Shown here: positions 1 to 9,869 of the stretch, piece by piece
How positions within the stretch are numbered: the stretch's first letter is position 1
How the letters are laid out: the number at the start of each line of letters is the position of its first letter
Assembly (NCBI RefSeq): GCF_013408445.1
Contig: NZ_JACBZL010000001.1
Span: 1,178,001-1,242,000 of the forward strand
Source of the DNA: Corynebacterium tuberculostearicum
GTDB taxonomy: Bacteria > Actinomycetota > Actinomycetes > Mycobacteriales > Mycobacteriaceae
DNA length: 64,000 bases
Reading direction: 5' to 3'
The notes under the pieces: generated by a model
The model's input: the letters and a program-made list of their open reading frames with translations, nothing else
Told to the model about the DNA's origin: nothing
Databases searched by the model: none
Translations under genes and position numbers: made by a program

Positions 1-119
1 TCTATGCGGACTATGAAGTAGGCATCGTGGGGGCGACGCGGGCGATTAACTCCGTTGGTTCGAAGCGGGGCAAGGTCGACGAGGTCCTGGTGCGCAACTA
101 CGAGGTCCGCGGTGACTAG
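1..119 (+). CDS. C-terminal end of a DNA adenine methylase (D12-class), partial
   Basis: Only the last 38 codons are in the window, read from base 3 and ending at the TAG at 117-119. The visible part contains INSVGSKRGKVDEVL followed by a short tail ending NYEVRGD. An ending of the type I-N-S-x-G-x-K-R-G-x-V-x-E-V-L is characteristic of D12-class (Dam-like) N6-adenine methyltransferases of type II restriction systems. The next gene overlaps its stop by 8 bases and encodes a probable restriction enzyme, which supports the assignment. The start, catalytic DPPY motif and target recognition part lie outside the window, so the target sequence cannot be predicted. Confidence 0.7.
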   Translation, partial: YADYEVGIVGATRAINSVGSKRGKVDEVLVRNYEVRGD

Positions 120-1443
120 CGGGCCGGAAGCGCAGGAGCTGCGGGCGCGCTTTGGTGTGCCAGAAACGGTGAAGCTCGGCGTCAATGACTGGGGGTGGCT
201 GCGCATCCTGGCGGCGGGATACGACGCGGAGCTGGAGCGGCGCGGGTATTTCTATATCGGCGCGCGGGAGCTAGAACGGCTTTCGGGCCGGCAGCCGCGG
301 CTGATGGCCAAGCATGATTTTTCTACGTCGCGGCCGTGGATCTTTCAGCGCCTCCAGCTGGGAATCGTACCGGTCAGCCGCAGCGAATACCTGGTGGGCC
401 GGTTCAACCTCTACGAACGGTTTCCAGAAACGCAGCGCGGCGAGGTACGCACGCTGGAGTTGCCCGCGGGGCTGGACACCCTCTCGTTGGAGGGGGTGAG
501 CTCGGAGGCGGTGGCGTTAAATGGGGCGTCGGCAAGCGGGATGCTAGAGGACTTCCTGGGCTGCGGGCCATTGCAGGCGACGGTGGCCGGGCGCATGTCC
601 ACGCGCGGGCTTAAGGTGCGGCTGCCGGACTTGGGCGTGGATGTGGCGGTGGACCGCGCGCAGATGGAGATCGACGGCGGCTTCGAATCGCTCGAGCACC
701 TGGTGCTGGTGGAGGCGAAGAACCACCTTTCGGACGATTTCAATATCCGGCAGCTATATTTTCCGTATCGCCGGTTCCAGCAGCGCCTGGCCAAGGATGT
801 CGTGCCGGTTTACCTGGTGTATTCCAATGGTATTTTCCACCTGTACCGCTATGAATTTCGGGACCCGGCGGATTTTCGCAGCATTGCGCTGGTTGATAGC
901 GCCCGCTACGCGCTGTCGGCCTCGACCCTGGACGCGCAGGCGGCGCTCGATATTGTGCGGGCGGTAGAGCCCGAACCCGAGCCGGCCGTGCCCTTCCCAC
1001 AGGCCAATAGCTTTGAGCGGGTGGTCAACCTGCTGGAGCTCATCGCCCTGCAGCCGCTAAGCAAGGCGGAGATTACCCAGCGCTATGACTTTGACCCGCG
1101 GCAGGCGGATTATTATGCCAACGCCGCGCGCTACCTGGGCCTGGCGGAGCCGGTGGAGGACACGTGGGAGCCGACGGAGCACGGGCGCCGGGTTACCGAG
1201 CAGCCGCAGCGCGACGCCCGGAATGCGGCACTCATACGGGCGCTGGCGGCGCGGCGGGTTTTCCGCGAGGTGCTTGAGCTCAGCCTGGCCCGCGGCGCGG
1301 TGGCTAGCACCGCGGAGATTTGTGCAGCCATGGAGGGGCTGGGGCTGAGCTTGGCGACGTCCCGGCGGCGCGCCTCCACCGTCGCCCGTTGGACCCAGTG
1401 GGTGCTGGACACGGTGGCCGAGGGCACGCCGCGCCTGTTTTAA
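112..1443 (+). CDS. Probable type II restriction endonuclease, PD-(D/E)XK type
   Basis: A 443-residue protein predicted to cut unmethylated DNA at the site protected by the methylase gene just upstream. A PD-(D/E)XK-like core is visible: Asp188 in the stretch MEIDGGF and Glu201-Ala-Lys203 in VLVEAKNH. After this come a basic, aromatic-rich strand region and two winged-helix-like segments (about residues 310-360 and 390-440), typical of DNA binding. I chose the GTG at 112 because it overlaps the methylase stop (GTGACTAG), which indicates translational coupling; the longer in-frame TTG start at 55 lies inside the methylase. The gene converges on lysE and the two stop codons overlap. Specificity is unknown. 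Confidence 0.68.
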   Translation: MTSGPEAQELRARFGVPETVKLGVNDWGWLRILAAGYDAELERRGYFYIGARELERLSGRQPRLMAKHDFSTSRPWIFQRLQLGIVPVSRSEYLVGRFNLYERFPETQRGEVRTLELPAGLDTLSLEGVSSEAVALNGASASGMLEDFLGCGPLQATVAGRMSTRGLKVRLPDLGVDVAVDRAQMEIDGGFESLEHLVLVEAKNHLSDDFNIRQLYFPYRRFQQRLAKDVVPVYLVYSNGIFHLYRYEFRDPADFRSIALVDSARYALSASTLDAQAALDIVRAVEPEPEPAVPFPQANSFERVVNLLELIALQPLSKAEITQRYDFDPRQADYYANAARYLGLAEPVEDTWEPTEHGRRVTEQPQRDARNAALIRALAARRVFREVLELSLARGAVASTAEICAAMEGLGLSLATSRRRASTVARWTQWVLDTVAEGTPRLF

Positions 1444-2087
1444 GCCAGCAGGTTCTGCCCGCCGGAGATGATGAGGACGATGCCGGCGATGATGAAGAAG
1501 AGGCCAGAGCCGATGTCGATCCACGGGCCGGCGGCGATGAGTTTGCGGCGCACCGCGTTGGTGGAAATTACCGTGGCGACGACGAGGAAGAAGAGGAAGG
1601 CCGACAGCGAGAGCGAGAGTGTCAGCGCAATCGCCAGCCAGACGGGTGGGCTAGCCGGGAGCAGCGGGGCGATCATCGCGGCGAGGAAGAGCACGATTTT
1701 CGGGTTGGACATATTCGTGGCCAGGCCGACCTTGAAGGCGGTGCGCAGGCGGCCGAGCTGGGCAGCGGCGTCTTCTAAGTCCACGGGCGGGTTGGCGCGC
1801 TGGGCGATGCCGCTGCGCAGCGCGCGCGTTCCCATAAACACTAGGAAGCAGCCGCCGACGGCTTGGACCGCGCCGAGGATTTCCGGGAAGGCCGTCAGCA
1901 GCGCGGCGGCACCAAAGACGGTGGCGGCGCACCAGAAAAGCACGCCGATCTGGATGCCAGCGGCCGCGGCAATGGCGTGGCGGCGCGAGCGGGTAGCGTA
2001 GCGAGTCACCAAAATGATGTCCGGCCCCGGCGAGGCGACGCCCACCAGGTTCATCAACAAGAGGGTGAAAAAGGATGTCCAGGTCAC
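1440..2087 (-). CDS. LysE/RhtB-family amino acid exporter
   Basis: A 215-residue integral membrane protein of the LysE/RhtB translocator family, which exports amino acids or related small molecules by proton antiport. The N-terminus carries the family signature: a first membrane helix, then GVASPGPDIILVTR at about residues 16-29. About six hydrophobic segments follow, with the length normal for the family. Its ATG overlaps the stop of the upstream ankyrin gene by 4 bases (ATGA), so the two are probably co-transcribed. The substrate cannot be told from sequence; lysine, threonine and homoserine exporters all look like this. Confidence 0.85.
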   Translation of the reverse strand: MTWTSFFTLLLMNLVGVASPGPDIILVTRYATRSRRHAIAAAAGIQIGVLFWCAATVFGAAALLTAFPEILGAVQAVGGCFLVFMGTRALRSGIAQRANPPVDLEDAAAQLGRLRTAFKVGLATNMSNPKIVLFLAAMIAPLLPASPPVWLAIALTLSLSLSAFLFFLVVATVISTNAVRRKLIAAGPWIDIGSGLFFIIAGIVLIISGGQNLLA

Positions 2088-2473
2088 TCCCCCGCCTCGC
2101 TTTCCAGGCGCGAGATAAGGTCCTCGCGGCCGAACAGGCGGGCCGAATCCAGCGCGGAGGGCTGGCCGGCGGTGGGGTCGGCGTGGGCGGCAAGGAGGGC
2201 GTCGATAACCGCGTCTTCCTTCTTGAAGATGGCACCGGCCAGCGGGGACTGGCCGCGATCATTGAGCAAGTTGACGTCCGCGCCGGCGCGGGCAAGTGCG
2301 GTAACCAGCTCGGCGTGGCCGTGATAGGCGGCGAGCATGATAAAGGACTGGCCTTCGTGGTTAACGAGGTCGATATTCACGCCGTGGTCAATATAGGCGA
2401 GGAGGTCCAGGTTGCCCTCGCGCGCCATGTCAAAGAGCCGACCGGCGAATTCTTGCACTTGCGTCTCAGACAT
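2084..2473 (-). CDS. Small ankyrin-repeat protein
   Basis: A 129-residue soluble protein made almost wholly of ankyrin repeats, which are protein-binding modules. Repeat units can be seen around residues 22-52 (LLAYIDHGVNIDLVN), 53-85 (HAELVTALARAGADVNLLN) and 86-120 (DALLAAHADPT). No signal peptide or membrane segment is visible. It starts 10 bases downstream of the holA stop and its own stop overlaps the LysE start codon, so the three genes may form one transcript. Homologues are common in corynebacteria; the partner protein is unknown. Confidence 0.8.
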   Translation of the reverse strand: MSETQVQEFAGRLFDMAREGNLDLLAYIDHGVNIDLVNHEGQSFIMLAAYHGHAELVTALARAGADVNLLNDRGQSPLAGAIFKKEDAVIDALLAAHADPTAGQPSALDSARLFGREDLISRLESEAGE

Positions 2474-2483
2474 GGTTTCTAGC

Positions 2484-3461
2484 TTATCGCGCCAGTTCCG
2501 CGACGCGTTTGACGGCCGCCTCTATGGCGAATTCGGGCTCACCGCCTTGGCCTTTAACGGCGGCATCAAGCTCGGAGACGAGGATGACGGCCTTGGTGAC
2601 ATTATCGGCGGACCAGCGGCGAGCCACGGGCTGGGTCATTTTGACCACGTAGGGCGCCAGGCCGGTTTGGCTCGCCAGCGAGTATTGGTCCCCGCGCGCG
2701 GAGTAGAGGCGGGCGACGGCGCCGACCTTATTGGCCAGCGCGGCGGCAATCGCCACGGGGCTCGCGCCCAGCTGGAGGGCGCGGCGGCAGGTGGATACGG
2801 CGGCTTCGACGCGGCCGGCGACGGCGGCGTCGGCAATGTCCCAATTGGCCACCTCGGCCACGCCGACGTAGTAGTTTTGCACCGCTTCGCGGGTAACGTT
2901 GCCGCCGGTGTCGGAGACCAACTGAGAGATGGCCGAAGCCAGCTCGCGCAGGTCAGAGCCCACGCCCTCGAGCACGGCATGGATAACGTCCGGGGTGGGG
3001 CGCACGCCGTGACTGGAAAATTCGCGGGTGGCCCACTGTCCCAGCTCATTGGGGTAAAGCGAGAAGACCTCGTGGACCTCAGCAATCTTGCGCAGCTTGG
3101 CCACGAGCTCGGGCTGCTTCTTCTTTTTCTTCAGCGTCTTGGCCGTCACGGAGTAGATGATGACCATGGTCATGCCCGGCGCGGGGTTGGCGCAGGCGCG
3201 CAGGAGGATATCGACTACTTCCTTGCCGGCGCGCTCGCAGTCGCTGATGACGATTACGCGGTTATCGCCAAAGAGCGACGGGCTGGTGGCCTCGAGGATT
3301 TCGCCTTCAGAGACCTCGGAGGCCTTGAGCTTCGTCAGCTCGGGCCGAGCACCGGTGGGGCCGCTCTCCTCGGCCGCGGCGCGCTGAATCTGCAGGCGGG
3401 CGCGTTCGGTGAGGAATTCATCGTCGCCGAGGATGAGGTGTACTGGAGGCATGCCCGCCAT
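2484..3461 (-). CDS. holA: DNA polymerase III subunit delta
   Basis: A 325-residue clamp-loader subunit that opens the beta sliding clamp during loading onto primed DNA. The N-terminus (MAGMPPVHLILGDDEFLTER) matches the delta-subunit pattern of a beta strand followed by the GDDEFL turn. A degenerate AAA+ fold covers about residues 10-210 and a helical collar domain the rest, including the conserved stretch SDLRELASAISQL near residue 165. Length is normal for actinobacterial HolA. It lies 1 base downstream of the comEC stop, as in other actinobacteria where comEA, comEC and holA are adjacent. Confidence 0.9.
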   Translation of the reverse strand: MAGMPPVHLILGDDEFLTERARLQIQRAAAEESGPTGARPELTKLKASEVSEGEILEATSPSLFGDNRVIVISDCERAGKEVVDILLRACANPAPGMTMVIIYSVTAKTLKKKKKQPELVAKLRKIAEVHEVFSLYPNELGQWATREFSSHGVRPTPDVIHAVLEGVGSDLRELASAISQLVSDTGGNVTREAVQNYYVGVAEVANWDIADAAVAGRVEAAVSTCRRALQLGASPVAIAAALANKVGAVARLYSARGDQYSLASQTGLAPYVVKMTQPVARRWSADNVTKAVILVSELDAAVKGQGGEPEFAIEAAVKRVAELAR

Positions 3462-3462
3462 T

Positions 3463-4875
3463 CTAGCCTGCGGCCAGGCCGAGCCAGGCGATGCCCGCCA
3501 GCGTCAGCGCCAAGGTGAGCCACGGGCGGTGATAGAGGAGGCCGGCGATAATCCATGCGTAGGCAAGCAGCGTAAAAAGCGGGTTGGCGGGGATGGTGAC
3601 CACGGGCAGGTGGGCCACGCCGTGGGCGACGGTATTAATCCACCACGAGAAGGGCTCGATAAGGCGCAGCAGGCCGGCGCCCAGCACATCGAGCGGGCCG
3701 AGCTGGGCAAAGATGGCGGCGATGAGCCCCACGATGGTAATCGGCACGGTGGCGGGCTCGACCAGGATATTGGCCAGCACGGAGACCACGGAGACCTCAC
3801 CGGACATGAGCGCCACCAGCGGCAGGGTGACGATATCGGCGGCGATAGCCACGGCAACCGCGCGCAGGAAGATGGCGGGCCAGCCGGTCACGGCCAAGTG
3901 CTTATAGATGAGCGGGCTCAGCGCCACGATGCCGAGCGTCGCCGCACAGGATAGGGCGAAGCCGAAGTGCACGGCGAGGTCGGAATCCACAAAGAGCAGC
4001 GCGATGATGCCGAGGCTTAAGGCATGGATGGGCTCCATGCGCGTGGAATTGAGCACCGCGAGCAGCCCCACTACACCAGCGACGGCCGCGCGCTGGACGG
4101 AGGGTTCGAAGCCCACAAGCAGAACATAGGTGGCCAGCGCGCACAGGGAGGCGGCCACGCGGGCGCGGGGCCCGAGCGCGAAGGCGGCGCACACCACGGC
4201 AGCGGCGGAGCAGACGATGGCCACATTGGCGCCGGATACAGCACTCAAGTGGGAGAGCCCGGTGGCGATATACAGGTCGCGCTCGGCGGTATCTTGCAGC
4301 GCGGTATCGCCGAGCACCATGCCGGGGATAAGGCCCTGGCTGGAAGGACCGACGGTATCGAGGACCAGCGCGCGGAAATTCTCGGCCACCTCGGCCGCCC
4401 AGCCGGCCAAGCCTTCGGGTTCGGCGGTTACCTGTACGTCGGTGGCATTGGCGCTGAGCTTTCCGACGCCCGCCCTATCCGACTCCCCTACCCTTACCCT
4501 GGCCGTAACCTCGGCGCCAGCGGCCGCTGGGACTGGTTCTGGGCTAAAGACCGGCAGCTGGGTCGGGTATCCCGGAACCTTGAGCTTGAGCAGCCAGCCG
4601 CCCGTACTGGTCTGCGTTGGTGCAGTGACAAGGCGCCCGGTGACTTCGCTGCCGAGGTCGAAGGCGGCGGCGCGAGCCTGGCGCACCGCGGCGACGAGCG
4701 CCGCACCCCCAGCGACCGCCCCGCAAAAGAGCGCTTGGCCCCATTGACGGGCAATGAGGCACAGCGCGACGACGACCGCGATGAGTGCGATGGCCCAGCC
4801 GCGGCCGGCGAGCAGCACGGCGATGACGGCCAGCCAAGCGGTGGCCGCGCCGGGGACGAGCCGCAGTTCTCGCAT
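3463..4875 (-). CDS. comEC: ComEC/Rec2-family DNA channel protein, short form
   Basis: A 470-residue multi-membrane protein of the ComEC/Rec2 family, the inner-membrane channel for single-stranded DNA in natural transformation. Visible parts are hydrophobic N-terminal helices (to about residue 65), an OB-fold-like region (about 75-155) and the competence core with the signature GLSHLSAVSGANV at 206-218, followed by seven or more membrane helices. The protein ends after the membrane part: the C-terminal metallo-beta-lactamase-type domain of full-length ComEC (usually 700-800 residues) is absent. It follows comEA by 18 bases. Whether the organism is transformable cannot be judged from this window. 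Confidence 0.88.
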   Translation of the reverse strand: MRELRLVPGAATAWLAVIAVLLAGRGWAIALIAVVVALCLIARQWGQALFCGAVAGGAALVAAVRQARAAAFDLGSEVTGRLVTAPTQTSTGGWLLKLKVPGYPTQLPVFSPEPVPAAAGAEVTARVRVGESDRAGVGKLSANATDVQVTAEPEGLAGWAAEVAENFRALVLDTVGPSSQGLIPGMVLGDTALQDTAERDLYIATGLSHLSAVSGANVAIVCSAAAVVCAAFALGPRARVAASLCALATYVLLVGFEPSVQRAAVAGVVGLLAVLNSTRMEPIHALSLGIIALLFVDSDLAVHFGFALSCAATLGIVALSPLIYKHLAVTGWPAIFLRAVAVAIAADIVTLPLVALMSGEVSVVSVLANILVEPATVPITIVGLIAAIFAQLGPLDVLGAGLLRLIEPFSWWINTVAHGVAHLPVVTIPANPLFTLLAYAWIIAGLLYHRPWLTLALTLAGIAWLGLAAG

Positions 4876-4893
4876 CGCACGCTCGAGCTCGGG

Positions 4894-5691
<798 letters not shown>

Positions 5692-5705
<14 letters not shown>

Positions 5706-6567
5706 ATCGGCGCGGTGGGAAGGCGCGGGGTCGACCACGTGTGTGAGAATGCACCGGTTCGGCGGGTGGTTCGGAACTAAACACGGCGGAGACGCCGATG
5801 GCGGAGGGGCCGGTGTGGACAGAGAGGACGTCGTTAAGCGGAGTGCAGATGAAGGACGACCCTTGCGGCAGCGCGGCTTTAAGGAGCGCCTCCAGCTTGG
5901 CAGCCGCGTCTTCGGCCTGATTGTGCTGGATGGCGACGAAGGCCGGCTCGCCGTCCGCGCGGGAGGCGATGAGGTCCACCAGCTTGGTAAAGGCCTTGGT
6001 CTGGGTGCGGGTCTTGCCCACCAGCTCCAGCTTGCCGCGGGTAATCGACATAATCGGCTTGGTGGCCAAAAGGGCCGTAGAAAGCACGGCCGTGGCAGGG
6101 GAAAGGCGGCCAGAGCGGCGCAGGTCCTCCGTGGAGTGCAGGTAGACCCAGGTAGACGCACGCTTGAGGGTATCGACGGCCGCGGCGTAGCACTCGTCCA
6201 AGCTGGCGCCGCGGGAGGCGAGCTTGGCGGCGGACATGGCGGCCGCGCCCATGGCCATACCGGCCGAACCGGAGTCAATCACCCGCACCGTGTGCGGAAA
6301 AACGCCGGAGGCGGATACCGCCGCGGAATAGGTGGAAGATAGCTCTTTGGACAGATGAATGGCCACCACGCCATCATCCTGGGCGCGCTCCATTTCGCGG
6401 CCGTAGGCGGCGGCCAGCTCCAGCGCGCTCAGCCCCGAGGTGGAGCGCTCCAGGCCATCCTTGCCGTGGCTTTCCATAAGGTGCAGGTCAATGACGGTGA
6501 TGGATAGCTGCTCCGCCAGCTCCGGCGGCAGGCCCGCGGAGGAATCCGTAATGACGCGGACCGTCAC
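5692..6567 (-). CDS. DegV-family fatty-acid-binding protein
   Basis: A 291-residue DegV protein. Members bind a fatty acid between two alpha/beta domains; in some bacteria they hand fatty acids to a fatty acid kinase. The N-terminal motif VITDSSAGLP and the internal GSAGMAMG and KPIMSITRGKLEL stretches are family features. I chose the GTG at 6567, which overlaps the stop of the upstream phosphatase gene (TAGTG); a longer in-frame start lies inside that gene. The order matches M. tuberculosis Rv2417c-Rv2419c, without the octanoyltransferase OctT gene that lies between them there. Confidence 0.88.
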
Positions 6568-7265
6568 TAGATATCCGCCCCGCCGTCCCCGGTGACCTCG
6601 CCGCCCATATTCCAGCCGTCGAAATACCACTGGGCGCTGCCCACATTGTCTGGGGTGAACTCCAGGGAGGACAGCGGGGTTTCCGGGTTGAAATCAGGGC
6701 GGGCCGTCAGCTGTGACCAGTGCGTATTCTTCAGGCCGGAAAGGATTCCGTACTGCGCGTGGTCAAGGCCCAGCAGGTGACAAGTCAGCGCCGAGATAGC
6801 GCCGCCATGGGCCACGATGAGGACGGGGCCCTGGTCCCAGCCGGCGAAGTCTGCCATGAGCTCATCGACGACGGGCCGGGCACGCTCGGCCACATCCACG
6901 CGGGATTCGCCCTGCGGCGGGGCCCAAGTGGGATCGTGGCGCCAGATGGCGCGCGCGCCAGGGAACTCGGTATCTACCTCGGCGGAGGTTCTGCCCTGCC
7001 ACTGTCCTAGGTGCGTCTCGCGCAGGCGGGCATCCGTGGTGAATTCCACGCCGAGGGCCTCGGCGACGACGCGGGCGGTTTCGCGCGCGCGGAGGAGATC
7101 GGAGGCGACGATTTTAGACACGCCCTGATCCTGCAGCAGGCGCGCGGCGGCGCGGGCCTGCTCATAGCCTAGCTCGGACAGCTCGGTGTCCAAGTGGCCC
7201 TGCATGCGGCCGGTGGCGTTATAGGTAGTTTGTCCGTGGCGGATCAGGATCAGGCGGCGGCTCAT
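6567..7265 (-). CDS. gpgP: Histidine phosphatase, probable glucosyl-3-phosphoglycerate phosphatase
   Basis: A 232-residue member of the phosphoglycerate-mutase-like histidine phosphatase superfamily. The catalytic motif LIRHGQTTYN is at residues 7-16 (nucleophile His10) and the second catalytic histidine is in VAHGGAIS near residue 153. By position (next to rsfS and nadD) it corresponds to M. tuberculosis Rv2419c, which removes the phosphate from glucosyl-3-phosphoglycerate on the way to methylglucose lipopolysaccharides. That substrate is inferred from synteny only; phosphoglycerate mutase activity is unlikely given the context. It starts 6 bases after rsfS ends. Confidence 0.8.
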   Translation of the reverse strand: MSRRLILIRHGQTTYNATGRMQGHLDTELSELGYEQARAAARLLQDQGVSKIVASDLLRARETARVVAEALGVEFTTDARLRETHLGQWQGRTSAEVDTEFPGARAIWRHDPTWAPPQGESRVDVAERARPVVDELMADFAGWDQGPVLIVAHGGAISALTCHLLGLDHAQYGILSGLKNTHWSQLTARPDFNPETPLSSLEFTPDNVGSAQWYFDGWNMGGEVTGDGGADI

Positions 7266-7271
7266 GCGGGC

Positions 7272-7742
7272 TTAAAGCTCCTCGTCCTCACCAGGGACCT
7301 TATCGGCCAGTGGGAGCTCATCGATGGAATCGACTTCGCGCGGGTTAACGCCATTGGTCCATTCGCCCGGGCGCTCTGGGGCCTCGATGCCCTCGATCTC
7401 CAGTGCCGGGCAATCGTGGTACAGGCGGTCTAGGCCGTAGAACTCGCGCTGGTCATTGCGCTGAACGTGGACGACGATATTGCCATAATCCAGCAGCACC
7501 CAACGGTTCTCGCGGTTGCCTTCGCGGCGCTGCGGCTCGAAGCCTTGCTTGGTCATTTCGTCTTCGACTTCATCCACGATGGAGCCCACCTGGCGCTCGT
7601 TGTCTGCAGAAGCGAGCACGAAGACCTCGGTAATAGCGAGGACATCGGAGACATCAATGGCCGCGATATTGGTGGCCAGCTTTTCTTGCGCGGCGTGGGC
7701 CGCGGTTTCTGCCATGCGGCGGGCGAGATCAGAAGTAGACAA
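7272..7742 (-). CDS. rsfS: Ribosome silencing factor RsfS
   Basis: A 156-residue RsfS/Iojap protein. It binds ribosomal protein uL14 on the 50S subunit and stops subunit joining when nutrients are short. The core ALAITEVFVLASADNERQVGSI-type region (about residues 33-55) and VLLDYGNIVVHV (about 82-93) are clear; the last 30 residues are an acidic extension seen in actinobacterial members. The start is TTG, preceded by an AAAGGGA ribosome-binding site about 10 bases upstream; no ATG gives a full-length protein. Order nadD-rsfS-gpgP is standard in this phylum. Confidence 0.9.
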   Translation of the reverse strand: MSTSDLARRMAETAAHAAQEKLATNIAAIDVSDVLAITEVFVLASADNERQVGSIVDEVEDEMTKQGFEPQRREGNRENRWVLLDYGNIVVHVQRNDQREFYGLDRLYHDCPALEIEGIEAPERPGEWTNGVNPREVDSIDELPLADKVPGEDEEL

Positions 7743-7861
7743 TGTGTAAAAATTCCCTTTTCGCGTCTGAGTATATTCGGTATGAACTATCTCTATTGAG
7801 AGTCTATTCTTGCACGTTTAGCAGGCCCGTGCCCAAAATCTTGGGAAGGCCGCGGAAGTTT

Positions 7862-8479
7862 CTACAAAGGCTTATCTGGGTTGGGCCCGTAGAGATTATT
7901 CTTGGTGATGTACTGCACCACCCCATCCGGAACGAGGTACCACACGGGCTGGCCTTGAGCGGCGCGTTCGCGGCAAGCGGTAGAAGAGATAGCCATCGCG
8001 GGAATGTCAATAAGATCGATATCCTCCTGCGCATCGGAGGGCAGCATATCGGCGCTTAGCTCATAGCCGGGGCGGGTAACGCCCACAAAGTGCGCCATCT
8101 CCAGCATCTCTTCCCAGTTATGCCAGCTCATGATGGATGCCAGCGAATCGGCACCGGTAATGAAATAAAACTCCGCCTCCGGGAAGAGTTCGCGTAGGTC
8201 GCGCAGCGTATCGATGGTATAGGTAGGCCCCTCGCGGTCAATGTCTACGCGCGAGACGGTAAAGCGCGGGTTGGATGCGGTGGCCACCATCGTCATCAAG
8301 TAGCGGTGCTCGGCCGCGGTGACGTCGCGGTGGGACTTTTGCCACGGCTGGCCGGTGGGAACAAAGACGACGGTATCGAGGGCAAACCGGTGTGCAGCCT
8401 CGCTGGCCGCTACCAAGTGGCCATTGTGGATGGGATCAAAAGTGCCACCCATGATGCCGATGCGCTGTGGGCTAGTCAT
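7862..8479 (-). CDS. nadD: Nicotinate-nucleotide adenylyltransferase
   Basis: A 205-residue enzyme that joins nicotinate mononucleotide with ATP to give deamido-NAD, a step of NAD synthesis. The nucleotidyltransferase motif [13 protein letters not shown] is at residues 11-23 and the C-terminal [11 protein letters not shown] (the SSTxxR motif) is near residue 165. Length is normal. It lies 23 bases downstream of proA on the same strand and 119 bases upstream of rsfS. The gap before rsfS holds a TATACT box on the minus strand, so rsfS may have its own promoter. Confidence 0.93.
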   Translation of the reverse strand: MTSPQRIGIMGGTFDPIHNGHLVAASEAAHRFALDTVVFVPTGQPWQKSHRDVTAAEHRYLMTMVATASNPRFTVSRVDIDREGPTYTIDTLRDLRELFPEAEFYFITGADSLASIMSWHNWEEMLEMAHFVGVTRPGYELSADMLPSDAQEDIDLIDIPAMAISSTACRERAAQGQPVWYLVPDGVVQYITKNNLYGPNPDKPL

Positions 8480-8502
8480 GGGTGGTGATTATAGTCGCAC
8501 TA

Positions 8503-9771
8503 CTAGGGGCGGGTCTGACCGGTACCCTGCAGGATCCACTTGGTAGAGGTCAGCTCCGGAAGTGCCATCGGGCCGCGGGCATGCAGCTTCTGGGTGGAAA
8601 TGCCGATTTCCGCACCCATGCCGTAGACCTCGCCATCGGTAAAGGCGGTAGAGGCGTTGAGCATGACTGCGGCGGCATCCACCTCGTTGCCGAACTTCAC
8701 TAGGACATCGGCGTCCTGCGCGGCGATGGCCTCGGTGTGGCCAGTGGTGAATTCGGCGATGTGGGCAATGGCACCGTCGACACCGTCGACCACCTTGGCG
8801 CAGATATCCATGGACAGCGACTCCTCGCGCCAGTCCTCTTCGGTGGCCTGCACGGCATCCTTGACGCCGAAGGCCTCGAGCCCAGCGACGTCGCCGTGGA
8901 TGGTCACGCCCGCCTCCTGCAGCGCGGTGATGATGCGGAGCTTGGCGGAGTCGTCCAAGGCGGCGTCGATAAGCACGCACTCCGTGGAGTTGCATACGGA
9001 GGTGCGGCGGGTCTTGCCGTTGATGACCATGTCGATAGCCTTGTCCAGGTCCGCAGAGGCGTCCACGTAGAAGTGGCAGTTGCCGGTGCCGGTCTCGATG
9101 GCCGGGACGGTGGCGCCGGTGACCACGGCTTCAATAAGCTTGGCGCCACCACGCGGAATGACCAGGTCCACCAGGCCACGAGCGGTGATGAGGTCTTGGA
9201 CGGAATCGTGGGTCTCGCACGGCAGGAGCTGCACGGCCTCGCGCGGTAGATCGAACTCGGCGAGGGTATCCTGCAGGATTTCTACCAGCTTAGCATTGGA
9301 GTTGCGGGCAGACTTGGAACCGCGCAGCAGCGGCACGTTGCCGGACTTGATGGCCAGGCCGAAGGCGTCCACGGTGACGTTCGGGCGTGCTTCATAGACC
9401 ATGCCCATCACACCGAGCGGGACGCGCACCTGCTTCATCTGGATGCCGTTGTCCATGGTGCGGCCCTGCAGGATCTCTCCTACCGGGTCCTGGAGGCCGG
9501 CTACCTGGCGCAGGCCCCCGGCAATGCCTTCGACGCGCTCGGCGTCGAGGGAGAGGCGGTCAATGAGGGACTCGGACATGCCGCGCTCGCGGCCGGCGTC
9601 GATATCCTGCTTATTGGCGGCGAGAATATCTTCGGTGTGGGCGATAAGGTTTTCGGCTGCGCGCTGCAAGATCTCATTCTTGCGCGGCGTGGACAGCTGC
9701 GCCACGACGGGCGCGACTTCCTTGGCAGCACGGGCTTTGGACAGAACTTCTTCGCGTTCAGTGTTGCTCAT
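8503..9771 (-). CDS. proA: Gamma-glutamyl phosphate reductase
   Basis: A 422-residue NADPH-dependent enzyme reducing gamma-glutamyl phosphate to glutamate semialdehyde in proline synthesis, second step after ProB. The catalytic cysteine is in [13 protein letters not shown] (about residue 267) and the family stretch [20 protein letters not shown] is at about 127-146. The ATG at 9771 follows a short reading frame that is in phase with proA but ends in TAG 12 bases upstream. It lies downstream of proB and two dehydrogenase genes on the same strand, so the proline genes form a broken-up operon. Confidence 0.95.
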   Translation of the reverse strand: MSNTEREEVLSKARAAKEVAPVVAQLSTPRKNEILQRAAENLIAHTEDILAANKQDIDAGRERGMSESLIDRLSLDAERVEGIAGGLRQVAGLQDPVGEILQGRTMDNGIQMKQVRVPLGVMGMVYEARPNVTVDAFGLAIKSGNVPLLRGSKSARNSNAKLVEILQDTLAEFDLPREAVQLLPCETHDSVQDLITARGLVDLVIPRGGAKLIEAVVTGATVPAIETGTGNCHFYVDASADLDKAIDMVINGKTRRTSVCNSTECVLIDAALDDSAKLRIITALQEAGVTIHGDVAGLEAFGVKDAVQATEEDWREESLSMDICAKVVDGVDGAIAHIAEFTTGHTEAIAAQDADVLVKFGNEVDAAAVMLNASTAFTDGEVYGMGAEIGISTQKLHARGPMALPELTSTKWILQGTGQTRP

Positions 9772-9782
9772 GCCATACCAGC

Positions 9783-9869
9783 CTAACGAAAGGCCACGCG
9801 CATTTCAGCGACCTCAGCCGCGGTGGGGTTGAGCTGGCCATCGTCAGCGCGGCTACCGGGGCTATCCAT
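9783..9869 (-). CDS. Possible 28-residue small ORF between the dehydrogenase and proA
   Basis: The reading frame starts with an ATG that overlaps the upstream dehydrogenase stop (TGATG) and runs 28 codons to a TAG lying 11 bases before the proA ATG. It is in the same phase as proA. The peptide begins [14 protein letters not shown] and ends AEMRVAFR. Both neighbouring dehydrogenases use the same stop/start overlap, so translational coupling is plausible. It may be a coupled small protein, a leader for proA, or the remnant of a longer ProA N-terminus. No family is recognised. Confidence 0.35.
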   Translation of the reverse strand: MDSPGSRADDGQLNPTAAEVAEMRVAFR

